From positions 1 through 40,873 of the forward strand of contig JAQXGF010000066.1 in NCBI GenBank assembly GCA_029006155.1: 40,873 bases of DNA. The letters are read 5' to 3'. Within the stretch, counting starts at the first letter, position 1; the number at the start of each line of letters is the position of its first letter. The notes below the pieces were generated by a model. It worked only from the letters and a program-made list of their open reading frames with translations. It ran no database searches and was not told the origin of the DNA. This DNA comes from Lachnospiraceae bacterium. Its GTDB lineage: Bacteria > Bacillota > Clostridia > Lachnospirales > Lachnospiraceae. Position numbers and translations under genes: made by a program. Positions 23,539 through 32,468 of the stretch are shown piece by piece.

Positions 23539-25146
23539 ATGAAACTGACATTTCTGGGAGCGACACATGAAGTGACGGGGAGCTGTTATCTGCTGGAGGC
23601 GTGCCAGAAGCGCGTACTGATTGACTATGGAATGGAGCAGGGGGAGGATATTTACGAGAATGCCGAGCTCCCGGTAAAGCCATCGGACATCGATATGGTA
23701 CTGCTGACGCATGCGCATATGGATCATTCCGGGAAACTGCCACTGTTGTATAAAGAGGGATTTCAGGGGCAGATCTTTTCAACGGCGTCGACCGCTGATC
23801 TGTGCGAGATCATGCTGCGTGACAGCGCACACATCCAGATGTTTGAGGCGGAGTGGAAGAACCGCAAGGGCATGCGCGCGGGCCGGGAGATGGTGCAGCC
23901 GCTCTATGATATGGAAGACACAGAAGGAGTGCTGCGGTGTTTTGTGCGCTGTCGGTACGGTGAGGAGATCCGGATCGCAGAGGGAATGCGGATTCGTTTC
24001 ATCGATGCGGGACATCTGCTTGGCTCTTCGTCCATTGAGGTGTGGGTAAAAGAAGGAGAGACGGAGAAGAAGATCGTCTTTTCCGGTGATATCGGAAACT
24101 GCAATCAGCCGCTGATCCGCGATCCGCAGTATCCGACACAGGCGGATTATGTGCTGATGGAGTCGACCTATGGTGACCGGAGCCACGATGCGCCTGCGGA
24201 TTATGCGACGGCGCTGGCAGAAGTGATCCAGAGAACATTTGACCGCGGGGGAAATGTTGTGGTACCATCATTTGCGGTCGGGCGGACGCAGGAGATGCTG
24301 TATTTCATCCGGCACATCAAAGAAGAAGGACTCGTGCATGGACATGATGGCTTTGAAGTGTGGGTGGACAGTCCGCTCGCGATCGAGGCGACCAATATTT
24401 TCCGGCAACATATGTGGAGCGATTTTGATGATGAGGCGATCGCACTGATTGAAAAAGGGATCAATCCGATCGGTTTTGAGGGATTGCGCACGTCGGTCAC
24501 GGCGGAGGATTCCCGGGCGATCAACGAAAAACCACAGCCGAAGGTGATCCTCTCGGCGAGCGGCATGTGTGATGCGGGCCGGATCAAGCACCATCTGAAG
24601 CACAACCTCTGGCGGAAGGAATCGACGATCCTCTTTGTGGGCTATCAGGCACATGGGACACTGGGCCGGGCGCTTTTGGAAGGCGCGGAGCATGTGAAGC
24701 TGTTCGGCGAGGATATTGAAGTAAAAGCCGAGATCTGCAGGCTGCCGGGTATCAGCGGCCATGCGGACCGGGAAGGGTTGCTGCGCTGGATTCAGGCATT
24801 CAAGGAAAAGCCGCAGCAGGTGTTTGTCGTGCACGGAGAGGATTCGGTATGTGATCTGTTTGCCGAGCGGCTGCAGACGGAGCTCGGGCTTTCGGCCTAT
24901 GCGCCATATTCCGGGGCGGTCTACGATCTGGCAAACGGCGTATTTCTCGAAAAGCCGGACGGTGTGCGCATCAAGAAAGATAAGAGAGTGGCAGCCGCCG
25001 GAAAGAGCTCGCGGATGTTTGAAAAACTGGTGGCAGCCGGTCAGCGGCTCATCGGGGTCATCCGGAAAAATGAGGGCGGTGCGAACCGGGATCTGGAGCG
25101 TTTTGCGCGGGAGATTCATAAACTGTGCGACCGCTGGGAGCGGTAG
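23539..25146 (+). CDS. Beta-CASP metallo-beta-lactamase-fold RNA-processing exonuclease
   Basis: A 535-residue protein of the CPSF-like beta-CASP family. The zinc-binding motif HAHMDH is at 58-63; further metal ligands are in DAGHLLGSSS, FSGDIGN and the C-terminal ISGHADR. The beta-CASP insert carries VVVPSFAVGRTQEMLYFI and KVILSASGMCDAGRIKHHL. Relatives are nucleases for RNA maturation or decay. This one lacks the long C-terminal domain of RNase J, so it is a separate cytoplasmic paralogue. AAAGGCGGGGG precedes the ATG. A long AT-containing leader without genes lies upstream. The nuclease fold is certain; the RNA target is not. Confidence 0.93.
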   Translation: MKLTFLGATHEVTGSCYLLEACQKRVLIDYGMEQGEDIYENAELPVKPSDIDMVLLTHAHMDHSGKLPLLYKEGFQGQIFSTASTADLCEIMLRDSAHIQMFEAEWKNRKGMRAGREMVQPLYDMEDTEGVLRCFVRCRYGEEIRIAEGMRIRFIDAGHLLGSSSIEVWVKEGETEKKIVFSGDIGNCNQPLIRDPQYPTQADYVLMESTYGDRSHDAPADYATALAEVIQRTFDRGGNVVVPSFAVGRTQEMLYFIRHIKEEGLVHGHDGFEVWVDSPLAIEATNIFRQHMWSDFDDEAIALIEKGINPIGFEGLRTSVTAEDSRAINEKPQPKVILSASGMCDAGRIKHHLKHNLWRKESTILFVGYQAHGTLGRALLEGAEHVKLFGEDIEVKAEICRLPGISGHADREGLLRWIQAFKEKPQQVFVVHGEDSVCDLFAERLQTELGLSAYAPYSGAVYDLANGVFLEKPDGVRIKKDKRVAAAGKSSRMFEKLVAAGQRLIGVIRKNEGGANRDLERFAREIHKLCDRWER

Positions 25147-25237
25147 ATCCGCGCAGATGGCCGGGAGTAAAGGAATACCGACCGAGTATCGCAACATCAT
25201 CAAAAGGATGATGAAAATCGTATAGGAAAGACAGAGA

Positions 25238-26455
25238 ATGAAAAAAATAAGACAGAACATAACAATCAGAAAAGAGGGTGACGTAAAACGCAAATCCGTA
25301 TGCCTTGGCCTGGCAGCGCTCCTTATGCTGTCCTTAAGTGGCTGCAGCGTGGTAGAGCGGGTACAGTACCAGTGGGAGGGGAGCGGAGCCGGACACTGGG
25401 AGGAGGCTGCGCTCGAAGCCGGTGTGGAGAATCAGGTGGAGGAATATTATTACAATCACCTGCCGGAGGAGCTTCACGAGGCATACCGGGAAATCTATGT
25501 GCATCTGATGAAAAATGAGGATTCTGGAAGCTTTTTATCGGAGATTGACGTAGACAATTTCTGGAAGGCATACTATGCAGTGCTCGCGGATCATCCGGAG
25601 ATCTTCTGGATCGGGACGAGTGCGCAGATCGAGGAGTCCGGGATCGATAAGACGGTCGTCTCCTACACCTGCGAGACGACTGTCCCGGTGGAAGAGCGCA
25701 GCACGATGAAAGCGCAGCTGGAGGCCGCGGCGGATGAGTGCATTTATTCGATCCCATCGGACGCTTCGGACTATGAAAAGATCAAATATGTGTATGAGTA
25801 TATCATCGATCTGACCGATTACGATGCGAACGGGATCGATACGCAGAATATCCAGAGTGTGTTGCTGTATCAGAAGTCGGTATGCGCAGGCTACTCCAAG
25901 GCGTTTCAGTATATTCTGAACCGGATGGGGCTGTTCTGCACGTACATCACGGGGACGATCAAGGACGGCGGCGATCATGGCTGGAACATGGTACGGATCG
26001 GGGAAAATTATTATTATGTCGATGTGACCTGGGGCGATCCGGTGTTTGCCAACCAGATGGATGGTGAAGGCTCTGAGGCAGTGACCAATTATAATTATCT
26101 GTGCTGCACGGAGACGGAGCTGTTTAAGACGCATGTGCCGTCGGATGCCGTGCCGCTCCCGCCGTGTACGTCGGATGATTATAATTACTACAAACGGAAT
26201 GGCTGCTATTATGAGACATTTGACTATGACACGATTTACAATGCGCTCATGAATTCCGTGTGGAACGGAAACGCGAATATCGTGATGAAATTCGGCAGCG
26301 ATGAGGCGTATGAGACGGCGAAGTATGAGCTGTTTGAGAATGGAATGCTGACAGATCCGGGCCAGTATCTGATGGAAATCAATGGGGTCTCGACGTGGAA
26401 CTACAAATATCATACGGATGACGAATTTTGTCTGATTACGCTATATTGGTGGTAG
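25238..26455 (+). CDS. Transglutaminase-like lipoprotein
   Basis: A 405-residue exported protein. A basic N-terminus leads into a hydrophobic stretch and a lipobox LSGC (C36), so it should be lipid-anchored on the outer face of the membrane. The core is a transglutaminase-like domain with the triad visible: C216 in KSVCAGYS, H247 in GGDHGWNMV and D262 in YVDVTWGDP. Such domains act as peptidases or transferases on cell-wall or surface proteins; the substrate is unknown. The long N-terminus before the lipobox is unusual, but no other in-frame start was found. It precedes a carboxypeptidase gene, so both may serve the cell envelope. Confidence 0.87.
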   Translation: MKKIRQNITIRKEGDVKRKSVCLGLAALLMLSLSGCSVVERVQYQWEGSGAGHWEEAALEAGVENQVEEYYYNHLPEELHEAYREIYVHLMKNEDSGSFLSEIDVDNFWKAYYAVLADHPEIFWIGTSAQIEESGIDKTVVSYTCETTVPVEERSTMKAQLEAAADECIYSIPSDASDYEKIKYVYEYIIDLTDYDANGIDTQNIQSVLLYQKSVCAGYSKAFQYILNRMGLFCTYITGTIKDGGDHGWNMVRIGENYYYVDVTWGDPVFANQMDGEGSEAVTNYNYLCCTETELFKTHVPSDAVPLPPCTSDDYNYYKRNGCYYETFDYDTIYNALMNSVWNGNANIVMKFGSDEAYETAKYELFENGMLTDPGQYLMEINGVSTWNYKYHTDDEFCLITLYWW

Positions 26456-26491
26456 AACGTGGAAGATTTTCTGAATATTTTCCGGGATGGC

Positions 26492-26520
26492 TTGCTTTTT
26501 TTCAGACGATCACATATACT
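26492..26520 (+). promoter_or_regulatory. Promoter of the D,D-carboxypeptidase gene
   Basis: TTGCTT (26492-26497), a 17-base spacer and TATACT (26515-26520), 50 bases before the start codon. It also argues against the in-frame ATG at 26487 as the start. Confidence 0.7.
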
Positions 26521-26570
26521 GGAAACTGACGCTGTGCGTTGCAAAACAATTGAATATGAGGAGAAAGAGA

Positions 26571-28211
26571 ATGAAAAACTGGAAGACTGTTTTGGCAGGG
26601 CTTTTCGTTTTTTGCCTGCTGATCTGTGCGCCGCTTGCTGTGTTTGCGGAAGAAGATGGAGCGCAGCAGGAGGAAGAAACAGAGGAACCGGTTCCAGAAT
26701 CATACGATTATCCGATCGAGTCGAATGAGATCAAGGACTGGCCCCAGGGCCCCAAGATAGAGGCTGCGTCAGCCACCGTTCTGGATATGGACAGCGGGAC
26801 ATTTTTATATAGCAAAAATGCGACAGAGAAAATGTATCCGGCGAGTATTACGAAGATTATGACGACGCTGCTTCTGGTGGAGAACTGCAATCTGGACGAT
26901 GAGATTACGTTTTCCGAGATTGTCTATGACCTTGAGGAGGGAAGCTCGCATCTTGGCATCCAGCCGGGAGAGACGATGACGCTAAGGGATGCGGCATATG
27001 GGATTATGCTGGAGTCTGCAAATGACATTTCCAATGGTGTGGCGGAGTATATCGGCGGCAGCATCAGCGGGTTTGCAGATATGATGAATGCGCGGGCAGA
27101 AGAGATCGGATGTGTGAATACACATTTTTCCAATCCGCACGGGCTTTACAGTGACGATCACTATACCTGTGCTTACGATATGGCGCTGATCGCGCGTACG
27201 GCCTGGCAGAATCCGACGTTTCGCGAGATTGTCTGTACGAGAAGCTATATGATTCCGAAGACGAATCTGACAGAGGAAGACCGCTACCTCACGAACCATC
27301 ATAAGATGATGCAGAAAGATGAGGAATATTACTGGGAATACGTGGTGGGCGGCAAGACCGGATTTACATCACAGTGCTTAAATACGCTTGTGACCTATGC
27401 ACAGAAGGACGGACAGAGCCTTGTATCCGTCATTTTGCGGGTAAACGGAGCAGGAAAAGCATATGACGAAACGAAGCAGATTTTGTCGTATGGATTTGAC
27501 AATTTTTCTACGGTAAATTATAAAAGAGGCAACTCTTCGAGAAGTTTTTATGATATAATGGGTCTGACCTATCTGGGCCATGCGGCGGATCTCCAGTCAG
27601 TAGTGTGGAAGCGCCGTCCGGTATCAGATTATTCCGTTTCCCTCACGATTCCGAACACGGTTGACGCGAAGACATTTACGCATCAGGTGGAGCAGGAGGG
27701 AAGTACCACGCATGTTACCTACCAATATGAAGGGACGAACGTGGGCGTTTCCAGAGGAAGTTTTTCTTCTATTTACGCTCCGGTACAGCTTGCATTTGAA
27801 GGAAATGCGGTGATACCAGAGGATGCCAGGACGGAAGAGACGTCAGAAGCCCCGGTACAGATGGAGGGGCTGGATGGTGTGCTGGCACAGACGGCAGTGA
27901 TTTTCCAGTCTGGCTATACGCTCATCGGGGAGTATGCGCGGACGCATACCATGACGGTACTCATAGCAGGAGCGATCGCACTTGTGCTGGTGCTTGCATT
28001 TATTGTGATTCTGATTTTCCGGTGTACATCGGATATGCGGATCCGCAGGCGCAGAAAGCAGGAGGAGAAGGTGCGGAAGCGTCGCGAGGAAGAGATCGAG
28101 CGCATGACCACCGCGGAGATCGAGGCAGAGCTTCGGGCAGGCATGGAGCAGGAGCGCCTTCGCAGGGCGCAGGAGCAGAGCCGGAATCAAAACGGACAGG
28201 GCAGAGTATGA
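26571..28211 (+). CDS. D-alanyl-D-alanine carboxypeptidase (DacF-like, S11 family), membrane-anchored
   Basis: A 546-residue low-molecular-weight penicillin-binding protein that trims the terminal D-Ala of peptidoglycan stem peptides. A signal peptide (cleavage near AVFA, about 26) and an acidic spacer precede the catalytic domain with S92-I-T-K95 (SxxK), S149-A-N151 (SxN) and K262-T-G264. At the C-terminus a true membrane helix (VLIAGAIALVLVLAFIVILI, about 460-485) is followed by a long, highly charged cytoplasmic tail of Arg, Glu and Gln, instead of the amphipathic anchor of classical members. The start at 26571 is set by GAGGAGAAAGAGA and by the promoter upstream. Confidence 0.93.
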   Translation: MKNWKTVLAGLFVFCLLICAPLAVFAEEDGAQQEEETEEPVPESYDYPIESNEIKDWPQGPKIEAASATVLDMDSGTFLYSKNATEKMYPASITKIMTTLLLVENCNLDDEITFSEIVYDLEEGSSHLGIQPGETMTLRDAAYGIMLESANDISNGVAEYIGGSISGFADMMNARAEEIGCVNTHFSNPHGLYSDDHYTCAYDMALIARTAWQNPTFREIVCTRSYMIPKTNLTEEDRYLTNHHKMMQKDEEYYWEYVVGGKTGFTSQCLNTLVTYAQKDGQSLVSVILRVNGAGKAYDETKQILSYGFDNFSTVNYKRGNSSRSFYDIMGLTYLGHAADLQSVVWKRRPVSDYSVSLTIPNTVDAKTFTHQVEQEGSTTHVTYQYEGTNVGVSRGSFSSIYAPVQLAFEGNAVIPEDARTEETSEAPVQMEGLDGVLAQTAVIFQSGYTLIGEYARTHTMTVLIAGAIALVLVLAFIVILIFRCTSDMRIRRRRKQEEKVRKRREEEIERMTTAEIEAELRAGMEQERLRRAQEQSRNQNGQGRV

Positions 28212-28318
28212 TGTTGTAGTGGAAGCTAGAAAGAGGGAAGGCGAGACCGGGGATGCATCCGGCCTCAGAAATAAATACGAGTATAAATAAAAGGATTGCA
28301 GGAAGGGAAGGATACAGT

Positions 28319-29056
28319 ATGAATTGGGTAGCACCGATTAAAGATGATGAGACACTGGAGAAGTTTAAGGCAAAGCTGCGTGAGATGGACGATAAGTATT
28401 ATATTATGTTTGAGATTGGCGTCGGGACAGGGCTTCAGCTCCAGGAGATCCTGAAGTTTAAAAATAAAGACATCCGCGGGAAAGACAGCATCGAGGCATG
28501 TATCGGCACGAAAAATATCCGCCGGACATTTCAGATCCCGCCAGAACTCAAGGAGATCATCACCAGATATACAGAGGGCAAGGATCCGGAGGCATACCTC
28601 ATTTTAGGGCATGCATCCTCACCGGCTCCGCTGTCCCGCGAGCAGGCGTACCGCGCATTCAAGAGCGCAGGCAAGAGCATGGGACTGACTTCCATCGGTG
28701 CACAGACGATGCGGAAGACCTTTGCGTGGAGATATTATAAGTCCACCGGCGATATTTACTATCTGCAGAATCTGCTGAATCATGCATCACCGTCGATCAC
28801 CTACCGCTACATCGGTGAGAAGCCGAACGTAGAGGTATACCTGAAGAAGATGACGCCGGAAGAGAATGAGCGCAGCCGCTACATGCTCTACAAGAACGGC
28901 AACGGCAAGAAGCGGATCGAAGCGATCCAGAAGACGCTCTCTGCGATCGATGCAGAGATGGACAATCCGCTGAACAACGACGCTTACTACGGAAGAGTGG
29001 ACTGCCTGCTGACCGAGATGGAAGATCTCGTCGAGAATTTCAACAAGACAAAATAA
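28319..29056 (+). CDS. Stand-alone tyrosine recombinase-like protein with a degenerate active site
   Basis: A 245-residue protein matching only the catalytic domain of tyrosine recombinases; the N-terminal core-binding domain is absent. Box I reads GTGLQLQEIL, with Gln40 where the catalytic Arg of TGLR is expected. Box II reads QTMRKTFAWRYY, with Q129 in place of His but R132 kept. The LNH motif (H155) and nucleophile Tyr164 (ITYRYIG) are present. A C-terminal helical extension of about 70 residues follows. Loss of the first Arg suggests weak or no strand exchange; it may act as a DNA-binding protein. There are no att-like repeats, excisionase or phage genes nearby. The start is ATG 28319 with GGGAAGG 8 bases upstream; the longer frame from 28253 lacks a ribosome binding site. 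Confidence 0.82.
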   Translation: MNWVAPIKDDETLEKFKAKLREMDDKYYIMFEIGVGTGLQLQEILKFKNKDIRGKDSIEACIGTKNIRRTFQIPPELKEIITRYTEGKDPEAYLILGHASSPAPLSREQAYRAFKSAGKSMGLTSIGAQTMRKTFAWRYYKSTGDIYYLQNLLNHASPSITYRYIGEKPNVEVYLKKMTPEENERSRYMLYKNGNGKKRIEAIQKTLSAIDAEMDNPLNNDAYYGRVDCLLTEMEDLVENFNKTK

Positions 29057-29065
29057 ATGAGGGCA

Positions 29066-29104
29066 TAAAAAGAGGAACCGGTGAAATGATCCGGTTCCTT
29101 TTTT
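29066..29104. terminator. Bidirectional terminator between convergent genes
   Basis: AGGAACCGG pairs with CCGGTTCCT (9 bp), extended by A-runs against T-runs, around a 9-base loop (29082-29090). It serves the recombinase gene on the plus strand and the membrane-protein gene on the minus strand. Confidence 0.88.
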
Positions 29105-29106
29105 AC

Positions 29107-29616
29107 TTACTTGCTCTTCTTTTTGCTTTTCTTTCCTGTCGTAGATTCCTGCTGAAGCTCTTTTTCTGCCTTTGTGAGCTTTGCGCGGAGCTTCTGCATC
29201 ATGGACTTTTTCTTCGGCGGAGTGTCGAGCGGTCCGCGCACGCCGCGGACTTCCATGATGTAAATGCCGCTGATGACTGCCTTTATTTCCTTCTTTACCG
29301 GGATGGTATCGAAGATCGCGGAATCGGCAACGAGTGTCATGATCCTCGGGCCGACCTTTGCCTTTACGATCGGGAGCTTGGACCGGCGCATGAGCTTCGG
29401 CGTCTGGTCGATCACGATCTGAGGCAGTCCGGACTGTTTTAGTGGCATGATCTTTTTATCGATAACCAGCATGGAGACGGACTGCTTCGCAGCCTCCATC
29501 TGTTCCTGCTGAGCGGCCTGCTTTCGCTGCATTTTCCGCCCGACAAAATACAGGACGACAAGGGCAATGACAAGAATGATCAGGATGACAAGCAATACCT
29601 TGAAAAACGTAGACAT
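29107..29616 (-). CDS. Conserved small membrane protein of unknown function
   Basis: A 169-residue protein with one N-terminal membrane helix (VLLVILIILVIALVVLYFVG, about 6-25) followed by a Lys/Gln-rich segment, a compact middle domain (about 45-130: MLVIDKKIMPLKQSGLPQIV, KAKVGPRIMTLVADSAIFD) and a strongly basic tail ending in Lys repeats. N-in topology with a basic tail suggests a cytoplasmic or nucleic-acid-facing domain, but I do not recognise the family. The start is ATG 29616, with GGGAGG 7 bases upstream; the frame reaches to 29658 without support. A consensus-like promoter lies at 29649-29677. Confidence 0.75.
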   Translation of the reverse strand: MSTFFKVLLVILIILVIALVVLYFVGRKMQRKQAAQQEQMEAAKQSVSMLVIDKKIMPLKQSGLPQIVIDQTPKLMRRSKLPIVKAKVGPRIMTLVADSAIFDTIPVKKEIKAVISGIYIMEVRGVRGPLDTPPKKKSMMQKLRAKLTKAEKELQQESTTGKKSKKKSK

Positions 29617-29648
29617 ATGTACCCTCCCACAAACAGAATTCATCCCAT

Positions 29649-29677
29649 ATTTTAGCATCGAATGAAAGAAAGTGCAA
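29649..29677 (-). promoter_or_regulatory. Promoter of the small membrane protein gene
   Basis: On the minus strand: TTGCAC (29677-29672), a 17-base spacer and TAAAAT (29654-29649). Confidence 0.7.
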
Positions 29678-29761
29678 CCAGAAAATCAGGGCCGCAATTG
29701 TGGAAAAACGGTGTCCTTTTTCTTAAAAATAAAGAATGCCTCGCCATATGGGAGGAAAGTA

Positions 29762-29770
29762 TGGTATACT
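29762..29770 (+). promoter_or_regulatory. Extended -10 promoter of the foldase gene
   Basis: TGGTATACT fits the TGnTATAAT extended -10 form; there is no good -35 box. It leaves a leader of about 130 bases containing a hairpin TTCCTGCC...CAGGAA near 29824-29845. Confidence 0.5.
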
Positions 29771-29904
29771 GGTTACTGTTTATGAGTAAAATCGTCTGAT
29801 TTGTCTGTACCGGTGTCCTATCGTTCCTGCCGCAGGCGACAGGAATGACGGCCCGTGTGTGGAGCATCGGAGGGCAGACAGAGGACAGAAGGAGTGGAAT
29901 AAAT

Positions 29905-31197
29905 ATGAGAAGAAAGAATTTAATGACCGCGCTGCTGTGTGCGGCAGTGGTAGCAGCATCTACCGTGATGGCACCGGGAGCAGTGATGGCAGAAGAGACC
30001 GAGGCTGTTACCGAAGCATCTACGGAGGCAGCGACGGAAGCAGATACGGAAGCGTCGACCGAGGCATCCTCAGAGGAGGAGCTGGAGATCACAGAGCGTC
30101 CGGACTACAAGGCGCTGGACTATGTGGAGCTCGGTGAGTACAAGGGACTGACCGTGGAGGTCTCTCCGACGACGGTGACGGATGAGGAAGTGCTCAAGCA
30201 GATCCGTGCAAACGCAGGCAGCGATATTCTCGAAGAGGTGACCGAGGGCACCGTCGAGGAAGGGGATACCGCGAATATTGATTATGAAGGAAAGCTGGAT
30301 GGAGAGGCATTTGATGGTGGCACGGCAAAGGATACGGATCTGGAGATCGGTTCCGGCACGTTTATTCCGGGCTTTGAAGATGGCCTGATCGGTGTCAAGA
30401 TCGGAGATACGGTCGATCTTCCGCTGACCTTCCCGGAAAATTATACAGAGGAGCTGGCAGGAAAGGATGTCGTCTTTACTGTCACGGTCAATTCTGTAAA
30501 ACGGATGCCGGAGCTTACCGATGACCTCGTAAATCAGATCACAGATGGTGAGTATACCGATGTGGATTCTTATAAAGAGAGCGTCCGCAAAGATCTGGAG
30601 GATGCAAAGGTAGCGTCCCGTCCGAGCGAGATCAACAACAGCCTGCTCACCCAGATCGCAGCGACGTCTACGATCAAGGAATATCCGCAGGAGCTCGTGG
30701 ACTATGCGGCCAATAATATGAAGAATTATTACAAGCAGCAGGCCGAGAGCAGCAATATGGAGTTTGCAGACTTCCTGAGCACCTATTTCAGCATGGACGA
30801 AGATACCTTTAATGAGCAGGTCGAGCTGGTCGTAAAGCAGAATCTGCGTGCAGAGCTGTATCTGAAGGCGATCGCGGAGGCAGAGGACATCGAGCTGACG
30901 GATGAAGAATACGAGGCAAAATGTGAGGAGTTCGCAGAGAATTACGGTTACGATTCCGTAGAGAAATTTAAGGCTGCCTACACAGAGGACGAGATTCGTT
31001 TAAGCGCGCTGGAAGATAAGGTGCTGGAGTTCCTGAGCGACAACGCGACCATTGTGGAGAAGAGCGAGGATGAGACGGAAGCGTCCAGCGAGGCGTCTAC
31101 CGAGGCTGCATCCGAGGATGGCACCGAGGCGGCTGCAGAGACAGAGACGGAAGCAGCAACAGAAGCGTCTACCGAGGCTGCGACGGACGCAGAGTGA
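29905..31197 (+). CDS. Secreted FKBP-type peptidyl-prolyl isomerase, trigger-factor-like foldase
   Basis: A 430-residue protein. The signal peptide (MRRKNLMTALLCAAVVAAS..., cleavage after VMA near 29) is followed by an acidic Thr-Glu-Ala-Ser repeat tract. An FKBP domain (about 95-190) has VEEGDTANIDYEGKLDGEAF and SGTFIPGFEDGLIG. A trigger-factor-like C-terminal helical domain (about 195-380) follows, then another Glu/Ala/Thr/Ser-rich tract to the end. It lacks the ribosome-binding N-domain of trigger factor and is exported, so it likely folds proteins outside the membrane. No lipobox is seen. The start is ATG 29905 with AGAAGGAG upstream; the frame from 29845 has no ribosome binding site. Confidence 0.88.
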   Translation: MRRKNLMTALLCAAVVAASTVMAPGAVMAEETEAVTEASTEAATEADTEASTEASSEEELEITERPDYKALDYVELGEYKGLTVEVSPTTVTDEEVLKQIRANAGSDILEEVTEGTVEEGDTANIDYEGKLDGEAFDGGTAKDTDLEIGSGTFIPGFEDGLIGVKIGDTVDLPLTFPENYTEELAGKDVVFTVTVNSVKRMPELTDDLVNQITDGEYTDVDSYKESVRKDLEDAKVASRPSEINNSLLTQIAATSTIKEYPQELVDYAANNMKNYYKQQAESSNMEFADFLSTYFSMDEDTFNEQVELVVKQNLRAELYLKAIAEAEDIELTDEEYEAKCEEFAENYGYDSVEKFKAAYTEDEIRLSALEDKVLEFLSDNATIVEKSEDETEASSEASTEAASEDGTEAAAETETEAATEASTEAATDAE

Positions 31198-31224
31198 TAT
31201 CAGATTAAGAAGAAACGACAGACG

Positions 31225-31266
31225 GAGGGTACTGCGGATCGCGGCACCCTCTCGTATATTAACGAG
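31225..31266. repeat. Two adjacent hairpins after the foldase gene
   Basis: GAGGGTACTGCG pairs with CGCGGCACCCTC (12 bp, one mismatch, 3-base loop; 31225-31251). It is followed at once by CTCGT-ATATTA-ACGAG (31251-31266). There is no T run, so termination is uncertain. Confidence 0.6.
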
Positions 31267-31323
31267 CCGAGCAAGTAGCGAAGCTAGGCCCCGCAGCAAA
31301 GCGGCAGGGATGAGCGGCAGGGA

Positions 31324-31339
31324 TGGATTGCGAATATCC
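31324..31339 (+). repeat. 16-base repeat, copy 2 (first copy at 19488)
   Basis: TGGATTGCGAATATCC is identical to 19488-19503, and CTTTGC is shared one base later. It sits in an intergenic stretch that also repeats GCGGCAGGGAT (31312 region), suggesting a small dispersed element. Confidence 0.7.
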
Positions 31340-31405
31340 TCTTTGCGTATGCGATACAGGTAGGAGCAGGAAATAAGACAAATTGTGAGAAGGGAGCGGC
31401 AGTTT

Positions 31406-32296
31406 ATGAAGAAAGCGGGAATGATCTTGGAAGGCGGCGGCCAGCGGGGCATTTTCACGAGTGGCGTGCTGGATTATCTGATGGAGAAGAAGGTACAGGT
31501 GCCATACGTCCTTGGTGTATCGGCAGGCGCGTGCAATGCGGTCGATTATGTGTCGAACCAGATTTTGCGCACGAAGGAGTGTATGCTTGACGCACAGCTG
31601 GACAATGAGCTGTACGGCATCCGGACGATGGTAAAGACAAAGCATTTTATGAATATGGATCTGATCTTTGATGAATTCCCGAATCATCTGTATCCATTCG
31701 ACTATGAGACGTATGTGAAATCGCCGACGCGCTGTCTGCTGGTGACGACGAACTGCCTGAATGGAAAGGCAGAATATCTGGAGGAGTATCGGAGCAAGGA
31801 GAAGATGATGCAGATCTGTCGGGCATCCTCGAGTCTTCCGTTTGCAGCGCCGATGGTGAAGATCAACGGTGTGCCGATGCTGGATGGAGGGATCGCGGAT
31901 TCGATTCCGATCCGCAAGGCGATCGCAGACGGATTTGACCATAATATCGTCATCCTGACCCGGCATAAGGGCTACTATAAGGAAGAGCGGACCGATGCGA
32001 CGATCCGGATGGCGAAGCTGTACTATCACCGTTATCCGATGCTCGTAAAGGCACTGGCCCAGCGGGCGCATGTCTACAACCGGACCTTGGATCTGCTGGA
32101 TCGCCTGGAACAGAAAGGACTGGTCTTTGTGATTCGGCCGACGGCACCGTGCGTGAGCCGGACGGAGCGGGATCTGGAGAAACTGGAGGATTTTTACTGG
32201 CACGGCTATGAGGAGGCAAAGCGGCTCTACCCTCAGCTGCATGCATGGCTGGAGCAGCGGGAGGAATGTGTCAGCCGCAAGCGTCTGCTGCGGTGA
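31406..32296 (+). CDS. Patatin-like phospholipase (RssA/NTE type)
   Basis: A 296-residue serine hydrolase. The oxyanion loop GGGQRG is at 10-15, nucleophile Ser39 in GVSAG (37-41), and the catalytic Asp160 in the DGG motif (LDGGIADSIP). A C-terminal helical region has no extra domain. Such enzymes cleave acyl chains from lipids, and it would be cytoplasmic. ATG 31406 has AAGGGAG 9 bases upstream; the GTG at 31385 precedes that site and is rejected. Confidence 0.93.
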   Translation: MKKAGMILEGGGQRGIFTSGVLDYLMEKKVQVPYVLGVSAGACNAVDYVSNQILRTKECMLDAQLDNELYGIRTMVKTKHFMNMDLIFDEFPNHLYPFDYETYVKSPTRCLLVTTNCLNGKAEYLEEYRSKEKMMQICRASSSLPFAAPMVKINGVPMLDGGIADSIPIRKAIADGFDHNIVILTRHKGYYKEERTDATIRMAKLYYHRYPMLVKALAQRAHVYNRTLDLLDRLEQKGLVFVIRPTAPCVSRTERDLEKLEDFYWHGYEEAKRLYPQLHAWLEQREECVSRKRLLR

Positions 32297-32468
32297 GTGG
32301 CGAAAAGAATGCCGAAAAACGTGGATTCCGGTTGCGGAAAAAGGTGATCTGTGCTACCATGAAACTGGTGACAAAAAAGTGTGTGATGAGCAAAACAATG
32401 CGTCAGATGCCCGGATGGGTGCTGGCGCATTGTTTGCGGCTATGGAAGGAATGGGTTCAGGGGGGAAT

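Noticed and set aside
25157..25225. 22-residue frame after the beta-CASP gene starting MAGSKGIPTEY
   Set aside because: No ribosome binding site and no similarity recognised; too short to support.
28319..29056. Integrase of a genomic island next to a tRNA gene
   Set aside because: The tRNA cluster is 27 kb away, no direct att-like repeat was seen, and the active site is degenerate.
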